Positions 8,108 through 14,734 of a stretch of DNA of 19,982 nt are shown one piece after another (the stretch's first letter is position 1; every line of letters starts with the position of its first letter). The position numbers were made by a program, and so were the translations under genes. Source of the DNA: Euperipatoides rowelli (lineage: Eukaryota; Onychophora; Udeonychophora; Euonychophora; Peripatopsidae). The stretch is from assembly GCA_003024985.2 (NCBI GenBank), contig PXIH01S0006095.1. One strand, written 5' to 3'. The notes beneath the pieces were generated by a model. That model was not told where the DNA came from and did no database searches. It saw only the letters and a list, made by a program, of their open reading frames with translations.

Positions 8108-8250
8108 ATTGCATTGCTTGCGATGCAATGTTTAATTATAAGTATCAGTTCTCAAAATTACTGCAGGTCCGTAGGTCAAAGACTGGTAAAAATAACCATG
8201 GACCTGTAATGTTAAATTTAAACCAGTCCGTTTGACCGATACAGAAATCT
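8108..8250. repeat. Small fold-back element between copia and LINE-D
   Basis: Three inverted pairs occupy this stretch: ATTGCAT (8108-8114) with ATGCAAT (8123-8129); ATTACTGCAGGTCC (8157-8170) with GGACCTGTAAT (8200-8210); and GGTCAAAGACTGGT (8174-8187) with ACCAGTCCGTTTGACC (8222-8237). The overlapping pairs suggest an imperfect palindromic element about 80-90 bp long rather than a chance hairpin. Its right end contains TGACCGATACA (8233-8243), which is identical to the right end of a separate 124-bp insert (15616-15626). No coding capacity is seen. Its identity, whether MITE or SINE remnant, is not established. Confidence 0.45.
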
Positions 8251-8251
8251 G

Positions 8252-9578
8252 AGATGTTTATTTATTTTATTTTAAGTAAGATATTAAGTCAAAAATGTCT
8301 TGTGACCAATTGCATAATCAGATGAAAACACAAAAACATAGATTCAGACATTGATCAAAACAAAGACAACAATAAATACAAGAAAACCAACTATTTCGCA
8401 TTCAACAGATCAATAAACTCTTGAGTTTGCCATAGATAAAAGTCAAGCTTACGCTTGAAAGATCCAAATGGTAAAACTTTAAATAGTTCATCAGGTAGAC
8501 AGTTCCACCAATTTATGCTTCGATTTTCAATGCTTTTGCTGTATCTTTTTGATTTTACGTGGTTAATACATAACTTATATGGATTGTAACATCTTGTATA
8601 AGCTATAGATTTTTTATAATAATTTTTATATTTAACATAACCACCTCTTTGAACATATAAATCATGTCCCCCCTCACAAATCTCTGAGAAGGGACATGAG
8701 GCCAGGAAGTCTTTTTCAATCTCTCTTCAAAAGGTAGGTTATAAAAGCCAGTTATAAATTTAGTGTATGCTCTAAATCTTTTGTCAAGTGTGTTCATATC
8801 TCCCAAATTCAAAACCCATATACCCGAGTGTGAATATTTGAATATTGATTGAATATGAAGTATATATAGTTCCGAAAATTAGATATAGAAATGTATTTAG
8901 GCCACTCTTGATCCAACCGAAAACTTTATTTGCTTTGTTTATAAGATGTCAAACATGAAATTCAAACATTAATCGACAATCAAAAATTATTCCCAAGTCT
9001 TTATGAGAAGTTGGACTTTTGAAAATTGCATCATCAATCGAATAACTACAAATATTATCTTTAGAATGATACTTTTGTTTTCTCACTTTTTACAATTAAG
9101 CCATTAGTATTTAGCCATAATAATATGGCATTTAAATCATTTTGTAGGATTTCAACATAACAATCTGTGTATATTTCTGATGAGCTTTACGTCAACTGCA
9201 TACATCAGCAAATTAGACATTACAACATTATTTAGCTCACTCAAAAAAACTATGAAAAGATAACCAGAGAAATGGAACCTTGAGGGAGACCACGACCCAT
9301 TTGATATTTCCCAGTTATTGATCCATTTACCTTTGTTTATATGTATCTATTATTTAAGTAGGCAATGAGCCAATTAATTAACCACTTTTCATATCTAAGT
9401 TTTTCCATTCGACGAATCAGAATATCATGTACAATCCTGTCGAATGCTGAAGAGAGGTCCAGATAAACAACATCAGTGGGGATACTTATTTCCCACCCAT
9501 TTAGGCAAATTTTATTCAGTGCAAGAATATTACTTAAAGTTGAGTGACCCTTACGAAAGACAAACTGTTTACTGTTAA
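8252..9578 (-). mobile_element. LINE-D: 5'-cut CR1/L2-like LINE with 3' tail
   Basis: Minus-strand RT remains run from motif 2a near 9575 to the ORF2 stop at 8391-8393, followed by a 3' UTR of about 135 bp. The UTR ends in AAATAAAATAAATAAACA around 8256-8273, an A/T simple-repeat tail like those of CR1/L2-type LINEs. The upstream limit is the TTAA at 9575-9578, where a piggyBac terminal sequence begins. The 5' part of RT is therefore separated or lost. Confidence 0.8.
8391..9578 (-). pseudogene. LINE-D reverse transcriptase and C-terminus
   Basis: In order on minus: SKQFVFRKGHSTLSNILAL (motif 2a); DVVYLDLSSAFDRIVHDIL (motif A); WLINWLIAYLNNRY; GLPQGSISL (motif B, about 9285); LLMYAVDVKLI (motif C, AVD instead of ADD); ILLWLNTNGLIVKSEKTK (motif D/E); HKDLGIIFDCRLMFEFHV (thumb); LPFEERLKKTSWPHVPSQR with RGDMIYMFKEV (the L-x-x-R-R-x-R-G-D-L block, 8812-8603); NWWNCLPDEL; and FKRKLDFYLW before the terminal stop. 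This is the standard series for CR1/L2/Rex-type ORF2. Several frameshifts, notably near 9220 and 8830, and the altered catalytic motif make it non-functional. The final 70 residues are unusually legible, which places the 3' end with confidence. Confidence 0.85.
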
Positions 9579-10398
9579 CCCTTAAATGCATGTTTTTTTT
9601 AATATGAGAAAAAAAAATTGGGGGATCTTTTTTACATATATAAACATGGGAAAAATAATTTGAAAAATCAAAACCCAATTTGAAATGATCTAGAGCTTTT
9701 ATTTCAAAAGTTGCTTATATGCTACACTATGCAATTAAAGTTTAAAAAATTTAATGCATTATAAATAACAAAACAATTGGGAATGTTGTTAAATATTCAA
9801 AAACTTTAAATGAAAAACATTTAAATCAAGTATAATTTCTCAATAAATGTGAAAGTCTTTAAAACCATTTTTATTTTTGTTAGTTCAGTGAATTGTTACA
9901 CTTTTCACATTTTACAAATGTAAAGCCTTTGCAATTTGGTAATCTACATCTAAGACGTGTTTTCATCAAAAATGGCCAATGTTATCTTTTCATACATCTT
10001 TAGAAGGCAAAGATTTTGTAGGACCTATTCGCTTTTGTGCTTTAATCTTTTGCTCTAAGTTAGAACTTGGAGGTCCCCTTGGAATTTTACATTTTTGTCC
10101 AATCTTGCATAATGTAATGACTAGCTCTTCCTGAAAATCTGTGAGGTTCATTATATTGCCATGAATTCTACAATAAAGTAACTAATCATTTACAGTGTCA
10201 TGTCCAGTAAATGATAAAACATTCTGAAGTATCATTTCTTTGATCTAATTTTTATTTTGTGTCTTCCCTTAATGCTGTCTAACAAATCAACACACACAAA
10301 ATTTGTTGTATTCTGAAATTATGTGTGGACTTTCCACTTCAATTACCTATTTTTCTTTTTAAGCCATCTGTTACATTTTCCAAAAGGATGTTTACCTT
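9579..10398 (-). mobile_element. piggyBac element, 3' part with terminal end at a TTAA
   Basis: The left end starts CCCTTAAATGCATG at 9579, directly after TTAA (9575-9578). The flanking TTAA and a CCC-starting terminus fit piggyBac, which inserts at TTAA. Within the element, the minus strand carries the C-terminal third of a piggyBac transposase (10398-9880) followed by about 300 bp of A+T-rich 3' sequence. The right side is cut by the pogo element at 10399, and no 5' half was found to the right of that element. The TTAA lies within the RT motif 2a region of LINE-D, so the insertion target appears to be LINE-D. Confidence 0.7.
9880..10398 (-). pseudogene. piggyBac transposase, C-terminal fragment
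   Basis: This is the end of a cut-and-paste transposase. Minus-strand traces read NRWLKKKN, then VIEVESPHIISEYNKF (the Y-N block), VDLLDSIKGRHKIKIRSKK (the M-G-G-V-D-x-x-D block, with its conserved Asp) and YFRMFYHLLDMTL. They continue as LTDFQEELVITLCKIGQKC, RGPPSSNLEQKIKAQKRIG and finally KTRLRCRLPNCKGFTFVKCE. The last part is the cysteine-rich zinc domain at the piggyBac C-terminus (C-x4-C...C-x2-C), here ending early at the stop at 9880-9882 after NNSLN. Three frames are needed to read the whole fragment. The N-terminal and first catalytic regions are absent. The order of blocks and the cysteine pattern make the family assignment firm although the gene is dead. Confidence 0.85.
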
Positions 10399-10400
10399 TA

Positions 10401-10424
10401 GGGGAGGATGGGGTTAACTGGGCC
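10401..10424 (+). repeat. Left terminal inverted repeat of the pogo-like element
   Basis: The repeat starts GGGGAGGATGGGGTTAAC and pairs with 11860-11883 as reverse complement without a mismatch. It includes motif copy 1 (GGGGTTAACTGGGCC at 10410-10424). A preceding TA is the inferred target duplication. A second, less perfect copy follows at 10429-10441. Confidence 0.85.
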
Positions 10425-10768
10425 AGCAGGTTAACTGGTCCATTGACTAATGTTGCTCCCTGTGAGAGAGTGTGAATTATAAAGTACATACTACATCAAG
10501 CTAGATATGAGCTGAGTCTATAACTGTAATGGTTTCTTGTGCAACATTGGTTGCTATTCAGGAAAAATGAAAATTTGTAGGTAAAAGTAATTTTTAACTT
10601 TGCACTTTTCTTGTGAATTAATGTATTCATGCAAACATATGTTTAGATGTTTGTCATTTTCTCTTTATTGTACACTTAGTTGCCTATTTAGTGAAGGTTT
10701 AGCCTAGTTTTTGTTTTAGCTTTAATGTGTTTTGCAAAAAATGATATTTATTGTTAAAATGAGGTGAT

Positions 10769-10798
10769 GGGGTTAACTTGGCCTGCCCAGTTAACCCC
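10769..10798. repeat. Internal inverted pair of the TIR motif
   Basis: GGGGTTAACTTGGCC (10769-10783) is followed after one base by GCCCAGTTAACCCC (10785-10798), its near reverse complement. This makes an almost perfect palindrome of about 30 bp in the middle of the element. It could be a relic of two copies joined by internal deletion, or a paired binding site. Confidence 0.8.
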
Positions 10799-10887
10799 AA
10801 CCACATTCATTAGAAAATTGCATCATGGATTTTTTTTTAATAATTAAAGTGTACTAAAGTTAATTTATACTAATTCAAAGTTGTCTG

Positions 10888-11427
10888 ATGACACCTAAAG
10901 AGCTTCGCCCGTATCCTAAAGCAGATCCCAGAAAGGGTACAGGATGTGCATATGCGAAGGGAACAGCTTGTATTCCTATCGACAAACAAGTGAAACAATT
11001 AGAGGAGCTTGCTAAAGCCAGAGCAGAAAAAAAGACGAAACATAAGAAACAGGACCCTCCAGAAGCTCATTAGGTTAAACATCATCATCAGGATGATAGC
11101 AGCAACTATTCATCAGTGGAACCTGTCGATGATGATGAAATTGACATCAGCTTCAGTCAATCTGACAAAGGAGAAGAAGTAATTACATCTAGCCCTGCAC
11201 CAGGATCATATGTCATTGCGAAAGTGTATGGTAAAACAACCATGTCTTTTCAACACTACAAGGCAAAGGTTAGGGAAAATCATTGTGGGGGTTGTTCCAT
11301 TTTATTTCTGAAAAGACAAACCGCTTCTACAGTGTTCCTATTAGATGAGGAGCATGCCTTCATTCAAACTGCTGATGTTGTCCTAAGACTTCCACTGTAT
11401 ATTCTGAGCTCAAATGGAAGATATTAA
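10888..11427 (+). pseudogene. pogo-like transposase C-terminal tail, one in-frame stop
   Basis: The frame from the ATG at 10888 runs to 11427 with a single TAG at 11071-11073; the two halves are in the same frame. The first part reads TPKELRPYPKADPRKG and GTACIPIDKQVKQLEEL, like the post-catalytic linker of pogo/Tigger transposases (P-x-x-I/L-R-P-Y/F-P-K-A...R-K-G...T-D/P). A basic stretch then reads RAEKKTKHKKQ. After the stop come EPVDDDEIDISFSQS (acidic) and SYVIAKVYGKTTMSFQHYKA, then SILFLKRQTASTVFLLDEE and TADVVLRLP. These match the small C-terminal domain seen after the DDE core in many invertebrate pogo-like proteins (D/S-Y-V-x-V-K...V-x-F-L-K-R...D-I-V-x-x-L-P). No DDE residues are present. 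A splice acceptor could precede 10882, but this is unproven. Confidence 0.65.
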
Positions 11428-11601
11428 AGCCAAATCTGCTTTGCAATGTTGACCTGCGAAAACCCTCCATTTGTTAGTCACCTTATTCATTAGCCCTACA
11501 ATATTTCGATAGTCAACAAAATTTCAAACAATGGTCAGATAAGTCAACTAAATTCTAGTCTAAGTTTTAGAAACTGTTATGGTTATAACTTTTTTACATT
11601 A

Positions 11602-11607
11602 AATAAA
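11602..11607 (+). promoter_or_regulatory. Polyadenylation signal of the pogo-like element
   Basis: AATAAA occurs 175 bp after the transposase-tail stop codon, on the coding strand and before the right terminal repeats. In an A+T-rich genome a chance hexamer is likely, so only its position supports it. Confidence 0.35.
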
Positions 11608-11646
11608 GTTTTGCCTAAACTGCCTGCTGTGTCAATTGTTTTAAGT

Positions 11647-11697
11647 CCCAGTTAACCCCACAACCCAGTTAACCCTACTAGAGGGATTAACTGGGCC
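11647..11697. repeat. Subterminal cluster of TIR motifs
   Basis: Three copies lie in 51 bp: CCCAGTTAACCCC (11647-11659), CCCAGTTAACCCT (11664-11676) and GGGATTAACTGGGCC (11683-11697, opposite orientation). Spacing is 17-19 bp. Clustered subterminal repeats are common transposase-binding sites in DNA transposons; that role is inferred here. Confidence 0.8.
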
Positions 11698-11859
11698 ATT
11701 TGACATGTCACCACATTTTGCATATTTTACACATTTGTGTAATATATATATCATTAATGTAAAATTACCAAAGGATACTTTAAAGTTTGTTTATCTTTAT
11801 TGATAATTTACAGATTGCGTTTATAGAATAATCTGTCAAAATATTTCTAAAAAGAAATA

Positions 11860-11883
11860 GGCCCAGTTAACCCCATCCTCCCC
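11860..11883 (-). repeat. Right terminal inverted repeat of the pogo-like element
   Basis: This is the exact reverse complement of 10401-10424, followed by TA (11884-11885). LINE-E RT coding sequence begins immediately outside. Confidence 0.85.
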
Positions 11884-11885
11884 TA

Positions 11886-12435
11886 TATGTTGAGCTTATC
11901 ATTACTACTTTATCATTAATGAATTAACTATTAATTGAGGATCCTGTAAATTATCTTTATTGACTGTGCAAGATATTGTTAAGTCATCTACAAATTTTAA
12001 ATGAAAAGGTGTGTCCAATGCAATTTCATTAATCATGATGGTAAAAAAAAATTCCTCCCAGGACTGACCCTTGAGGGACTCCATTGGATATATTGAAGTA
12101 AACCATATTTTGACCTTTAGGTCTCTTGACCAATTGAATTCTGTTGGTCAAGAAAGATTCTATCCAATCAACAATATTATTTGATTGAAAAATAGCTTTT
12201 ATTTTTTTCATGAAGATGGCATGATTCAAATTATCATACGCTTTTGAAAAATCAGTAATGATTGAACAAACAGCAGTGGATTTATTTTCAAGTTCTCTAA
12301 TAAATTTGTCTAAATATATAGTAAGATAATGTAAAGTGGATCTTTTTGGGATCCCTCCAAACTGAAAAACATCCAATTTCGGAATTAGATTGGGTAATAT
12401 GCTCATCATAATGTGTCTTTCATATATGTTAATTA
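11886..12435 (-). pseudogene. LINE-E reverse transcriptase, motifs 2a to C
   Basis: On the minus strand the frame reads YERHIMMSILPNLIPKLDVF, FGGIPKRSTLHYLTIYLDKF (motif 2a, F/G-G-x-x-K-x-S-T), VCSIITDFSKAYDNLNH (motif A with catalytic Asp) and WIESFLTNRIQLV. It continues with SNGVPQGSVLGG (motif B, textbook P-Q-G-S-x-L-G-P) and, after a small frameshift at a run of T, DTPFHLKFVDDLTISCTV (motif C with an intact FVDD). The trace continues to SLMI and NDKLNI before the pogo terminal repeat. The catalytic aspartates are preserved. The break between motifs B and C is a poly-A/T slippage at about 12038-12046. The motif 2a-to-B reading frame is clean, suggesting LINE-E is less decayed than LINE-A or LINE-C. 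Confidence 0.85.
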
Positions 12436-12985
12436 TGTTAAGGTTGGAATACCCTTAAGATAACTGTACTTAAACTAACTTATACTAATAAACCTAAATA
12501 CTAAGACTTTTACCGGTCAAATTTTTGACACTTTATTCTTTACACTGCATACACACATTAAGCCAATATGGCTGACAAGCAAGAAGAAGGCAAAATGAAG
12601 CCGTCCCATAACACCTTGCAAAAAATGAGACGTGATATGTCATATGACAGATCGTGACAAGAATTAACACAGAACAAAAAAAAAATATTGTGCATGTTAT
12701 AGTCTATATATAGAAAAGAATATCTTAGCATATGAACAAATAGGCTAATAGTTATACATGATGTTTTACAATATAAAATTAATACTCCCAAATGCAATAA
12801 AATAATATGTACACACATAGATCGTTGTATTTGATAATATTGTCTATCATAGTATTAACACTAAATTCAACAGGAAATCAAATTCTAGGTATGTATAAAT
12901 AGGTAAAAAATAAATTCACAAAATAATATATTCAAGATTCATTGGGAAAACTTGAAATTAATTAGTACTGTTAATAAAGTTGCAC
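12436..12985. other. Unassigned insert splitting LINE-E RT; LTR-like in part
   Basis: LINE-E coding breaks after ICQK (near 12996) and resumes at YERH (near 12418), so this interval is extra. Read on minus, 12872-12436 begins TGTTGAATTTAGTG and ends CCTTAACA, with AATAAAG at about 12536-12542, a layout resembling a 437-bp LTR. The flanking five bases differ (AATTA and GGAAA), no primer-binding site or polypurine tract is next to it, and the extra 113 bp to 12985 are unexplained. A plus-strand ATG at 12570 in a fair start context opens only 29 codons. I treat it as an unidentified insertion, possibly a degraded solo LTR. Confidence 0.35.
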
Positions 12986-13790
12986 ATTGGATTTTTGACA
13001 AATTAGAGGCGAAATAGAAATTTGGCGTAATTTTTATGGGTTATTGGGTGATGGAATTTTAGGAATCTGAGTCATTATAGAATTTTTCCAAATCGAGGGA
13101 CATCTATTAGTAAATAGGGATAAATTGATTAAAGATGTAACTGGTTTGGTTAATACAACAGCAAATTCTTTGCATGAAGGAACCTTATCTGGAGAAAATG
13201 GGTTATTTTAGTCTATACTTGTAAGACAGGTCAACGTTAAACTCATCCATCAAGGGATATCAGAATGAAATCTAATTGGGGTTGAACCTTCTATACTAAG
13301 TGGGGGATGAATACTATATTAGCAAGTGATGAGAAAAAATCAACAATATCTTGATATGTTTATTCTTAGGATTTATCTGGGAAGACAAAAGGTTTTTTGT
13401 GGCTATCAATATTTAAAGTTTGTTTAATTATATTATGAAATTTAGCAGAATTGATAGGCTGATAAATTAAGAAATTATTCATCCATTCAGCTTTTGATTT
13501 TTTTACTATTTTAATTTCTATATTTAATTCATTACATTCTTGGTGTTGGTTATGATAAAAGGCTTATTTCTTTGAGTAAAGAGACTTCTTAATTTGTCAT
13601 TAAACCAATTAGGAGATTGAAAGTAATTTTTCATTTGACTATTGGAAAGTTTTCAGAATATAATCTATAAATTTCCTTGTGAAAAAATTCTGCTGCTGAC
13701 TCAATATCCATACTTTTGTAAATATTAGACCATTCATAATCATATAAAATTGTGCCCATGTTTGAGAATATTTTGCTTTCTCTTTGGTCT
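12986..13790 (-). pseudogene. LINE-E linker and RT motifs 0-2
   Basis: On minus: ILYDYEWSNIYKSMDIESAA and FFHKEIYRLYSENFP (typical CR1/Jockey linker, about 13760-13640); NYFQSPNWFNDKLRSLFTQR (the W-F/W-x-x-x-L block); and SKAEWMNNFLIYQPINSAKF. Later, after several breaks, CKEFAVVLTKPVTSLINLSL, RCPSIWKNSIMTQIPKIPSP and LRQISISPLICQK appear, the classic run S-x-x-x-x-x-x-P-x-x-W-K-x-A-x-V-x-P-I-P-K followed by R-P-I-S (Pro changed to Gln). The block links EN-type upstream sequence to RT. At least five stops or frameshifts are present. It continues in meaning, although not in sequence, with 12435-11886. Confidence 0.75.
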
Positions 13791-13918
13791 CACATAGATA
13801 ATCTGATTTAAATTATGCTACACAAAACTTGAAAACTGCTATACAATTCCAAATATGTATACATCACTGCTAATCAAAAAAAAGTTAATTGACCGCTGTA
13901 TGTGAACATTGTTTATTA
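13791..13918. other. A+T-rich spacer between LINE-E and the copia fragment
   Basis: No coding motif, repeat or RNA gene is recognised. If the two copia fragments were once one element, this spacer and 8110-8250 hold the junctions of the inserted block; no duplicated target sequence could be matched between the two junctions by eye. Confidence 0.3.
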
Positions 13919-14143
13919 TTATTTTTTTCCGCTTTGGTTCTTTAATTCTCTGTTGGCCATTCCATTTGATATGACTTCTCCGTGTATAATGCTCTCGAAT
14001 GTAGAATCCCTTTTTGTCACGGTGGGGATGTGTAGTCTATCCGCCGAATCGCACATATGATTTATTAAGGTACAGTCTATCATCCAATATTCTTCTTTGA
14101 TTTCCATTATAATATTGTTATTATTTTGCATAATATAATCCAC
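13919..14143 (-). pseudogene. Copia protease fragment
   Basis: The minus-strand frame reads IKEEYWMIDCTLINHMCDSA and continues VTKRDSTFESIIHGEVISNG. The YWMID-x-x-x-x-NHMC pattern is the copia protease active-site region (W-x-x-D-S-G-A-x-x-H-M); here the catalytic D-S-G has become D-C-T, so it is inactive. Gag, normally about 300-400 codons between the LTR and protease, is missing: the primer-binding site lies only about 80 bp upstream. The fragment ends where the next expected copia block (LNLSAVHIV...LSVGQL) should begin, and that block is found at 8093. This fit supports one element split in two. Confidence 0.7.
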
Positions 14144-14225
14144 TGATCTGTTGAATAACTCCTTTTGATGGCACCGAATTTAACGTTACACACGTGCAAG
14201 TTTATAATTTCCAATCGTATTACTT

Positions 14226-14241
14226 GGCTGGGCCCATAACC
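14226..14241 (-). other. Copia primer-binding site (initiator tRNA-Met anticodon arm)
   Basis: On minus the sequence just inside the LTR reads GGTTATGGGCCCAGCC. Its complement, GCTGGGCCCATAACC at 14227-14241 on plus, matches the anticodon arm of eukaryotic initiator tRNA-Met, CAT anticodon included. Drosophila copia is known to prime from an internal half of this tRNA rather than from its 3' end. Location next to the LTR end confirms the site. Confidence 0.85.
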
Positions 14242-14481
14242 TGTTACGGACACCAGTTTTCTACTACTAACACTAACTTAACTAATAACTAATAGTTCCT
14301 TTTAGTGATTAATAAAATTAAACTGTTATAAATCAAATATGAACTATGATTATTGTGAGTAGAATAAATATTACAGTTCAGGTATGTTTTCTTGTTATAT
14401 AAATAATTGTGGTTGTCGTTGTTATGTGACCTTAAAACTATAAATTATTAGATAGTTGCTTGTATCACATTGACTTCAACA
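14242..14481 (-). repeat. Copia 5' LTR, complete, 240 bp
   Basis: On minus it starts TGTTGAAGTCAATGTGATAC (14481) and ends GTGTCCGTAACA (14242), with TG...CA termini and the primer-binding site immediately inside. Its outer 30 bp match the stub at 6233-6262 at 28 of 30 positions. A TATATAA at about 14396-14402 could serve as a TATA box. The base run outside the LTR is AGTGA (14482-14486), the expected position of a 5-bp target duplication, but the opposite end is lost. It interrupts a LINE gag-like gene. Confidence 0.8.
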
Positions 14482-14487
14482 AGTGAC

Positions 14488-14721
14488 TCAGTCGGTTTCA
14501 ATTATAGCCATATATTTGGTTTTCATTTTTTTAATGGTTTTAATATTGATTATTGAATTGGGGTTAGTTAAGGAGGAATTTTGTTTTATTATTGTGTTTT
14601 TTAGTTCATCGTTTTGAATTTCATCGTTTATACCAATTATTTTTATATGAGGGTCGAGGTTTTGTGGGATTTTGGTAGTATAGTTGTCACTGAGTCTGGA
14701 ATCAATTTCAAGGAACATCAC
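14488..14721 (-). pseudogene. Non-LTR retrotransposon ORF1 (gag-like) fragment
   Basis: The minus-strand frame reads FLEIDSRLSDNYTTKIPQNL, PHIKIIGINDEIQNDELKNT, IIKQNSSLTNPNSIINIKTI and ends KMKTKYMAIIETD. This is the domain of Jockey/I/R1-type LINE gag-like proteins with pattern P-x-I-K-I-x-G-I...D-E-L-x-x-x-I-x-x-Q-N...A-I-I-E-x, just upstream of the zinc knuckles. The knuckles are missing because the copia LTR starts six bases beyond. It lies directly 3' of a LINE-F RT fragment but has a different ORF1 type from LINE-F, so it comes from another element. The function would have been binding of element RNA. Confidence 0.65.
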
Positions 14722-14734
14722 AATTTACTAAAAT

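Larger units (their letters stand above)
6233..8110 (-). mobile_element. Ty1/copia retrotransposon, 3' part (LTR stub to protease edge)
   Basis: Read on the minus strand, this block holds the protease/pre-integrase edge (about 8093-7900), RT (about 7790-6908), RNase H (about 6800-6363), a polypurine tract at 6274-6263, and the first 30 bp of a 3' LTR (6262-6233). The stub matches the outer 30 bp of the full LTR at 14242-14481 at 28 of 30 positions. The RT-before-RNase H order with integrase upstream is diagnostic of copia rather than gypsy. The integrase core is missing: the sequence passes from the pre-integrase edge to the start of RT within about 150 bp. The right-hand part of the same element is probably 13919-14481. 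Confidence 0.8.
10401..11883 (+). mobile_element. pogo/Tigger-like DNA transposon, internally deleted, with intact TIRs
   Basis: The interval starts GGGGAGGATGGGGTTAACTG and ends with the reverse complement, giving perfect terminal inverted repeats of at least 24 bp. Both ends are flanked by TA (10399-10400 and 11884-11885), the target duplication of the Tc1/mariner/pogo superfamily. Plus-strand coding sequence (10888-11427) resembles only the C-terminal tail of pogo-like transposases; no DDE catalytic core is present, so it would need transposase in trans. An AATAAA lies at 11602-11607. Eight copies of a GGGGTTAACTGGGCC-type motif occur within it, in both orientations. Well-matched TIRs suggest a relatively young insertion. 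Confidence 0.8.
11886..13790 (-). mobile_element. LINE-E: CR1/Jockey-like LINE, linker to RT motif C, both ends cut
   Basis: Minus-strand coding traces run from the pre-RT linker (13790) through RT motifs 0-2 (to about 12990), then, after an unassigned insert of about 550 bp, motifs 2a, A, B and C (12435-11886). The 3' end is cut at the pogo terminal repeat in the block after motif C (trace NDKLNI). No endonuclease or ORF1 was found upstream, where 13790-13919 is A+T-rich and non-coding. The missing 3' part was not recognised on the far side of the pogo element. Confidence 0.75.

Noticed and set aside
12570-12659. Short plus-strand ATG frame (29 codons) with a good start context
   Set aside because: Too short, no donor site or homology, and it lies inside an apparent insertion.
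12558-12818. Minus-strand open frame of 86 codons rich in Cys, Leu, Phe and Ile
   Set aside because: No motif or domain is recognisable, and it falls in the unassigned insert of LINE-E. The hydrophobic look follows from A+T-rich sequence.
12961-12995. Similarity of AATAAAGTTGCA at 12973-12984 to the LINE-C thumb region near 5031
   Set aside because: About 12 identical bases in A+T-rich sequence, with no continued protein similarity on either side.
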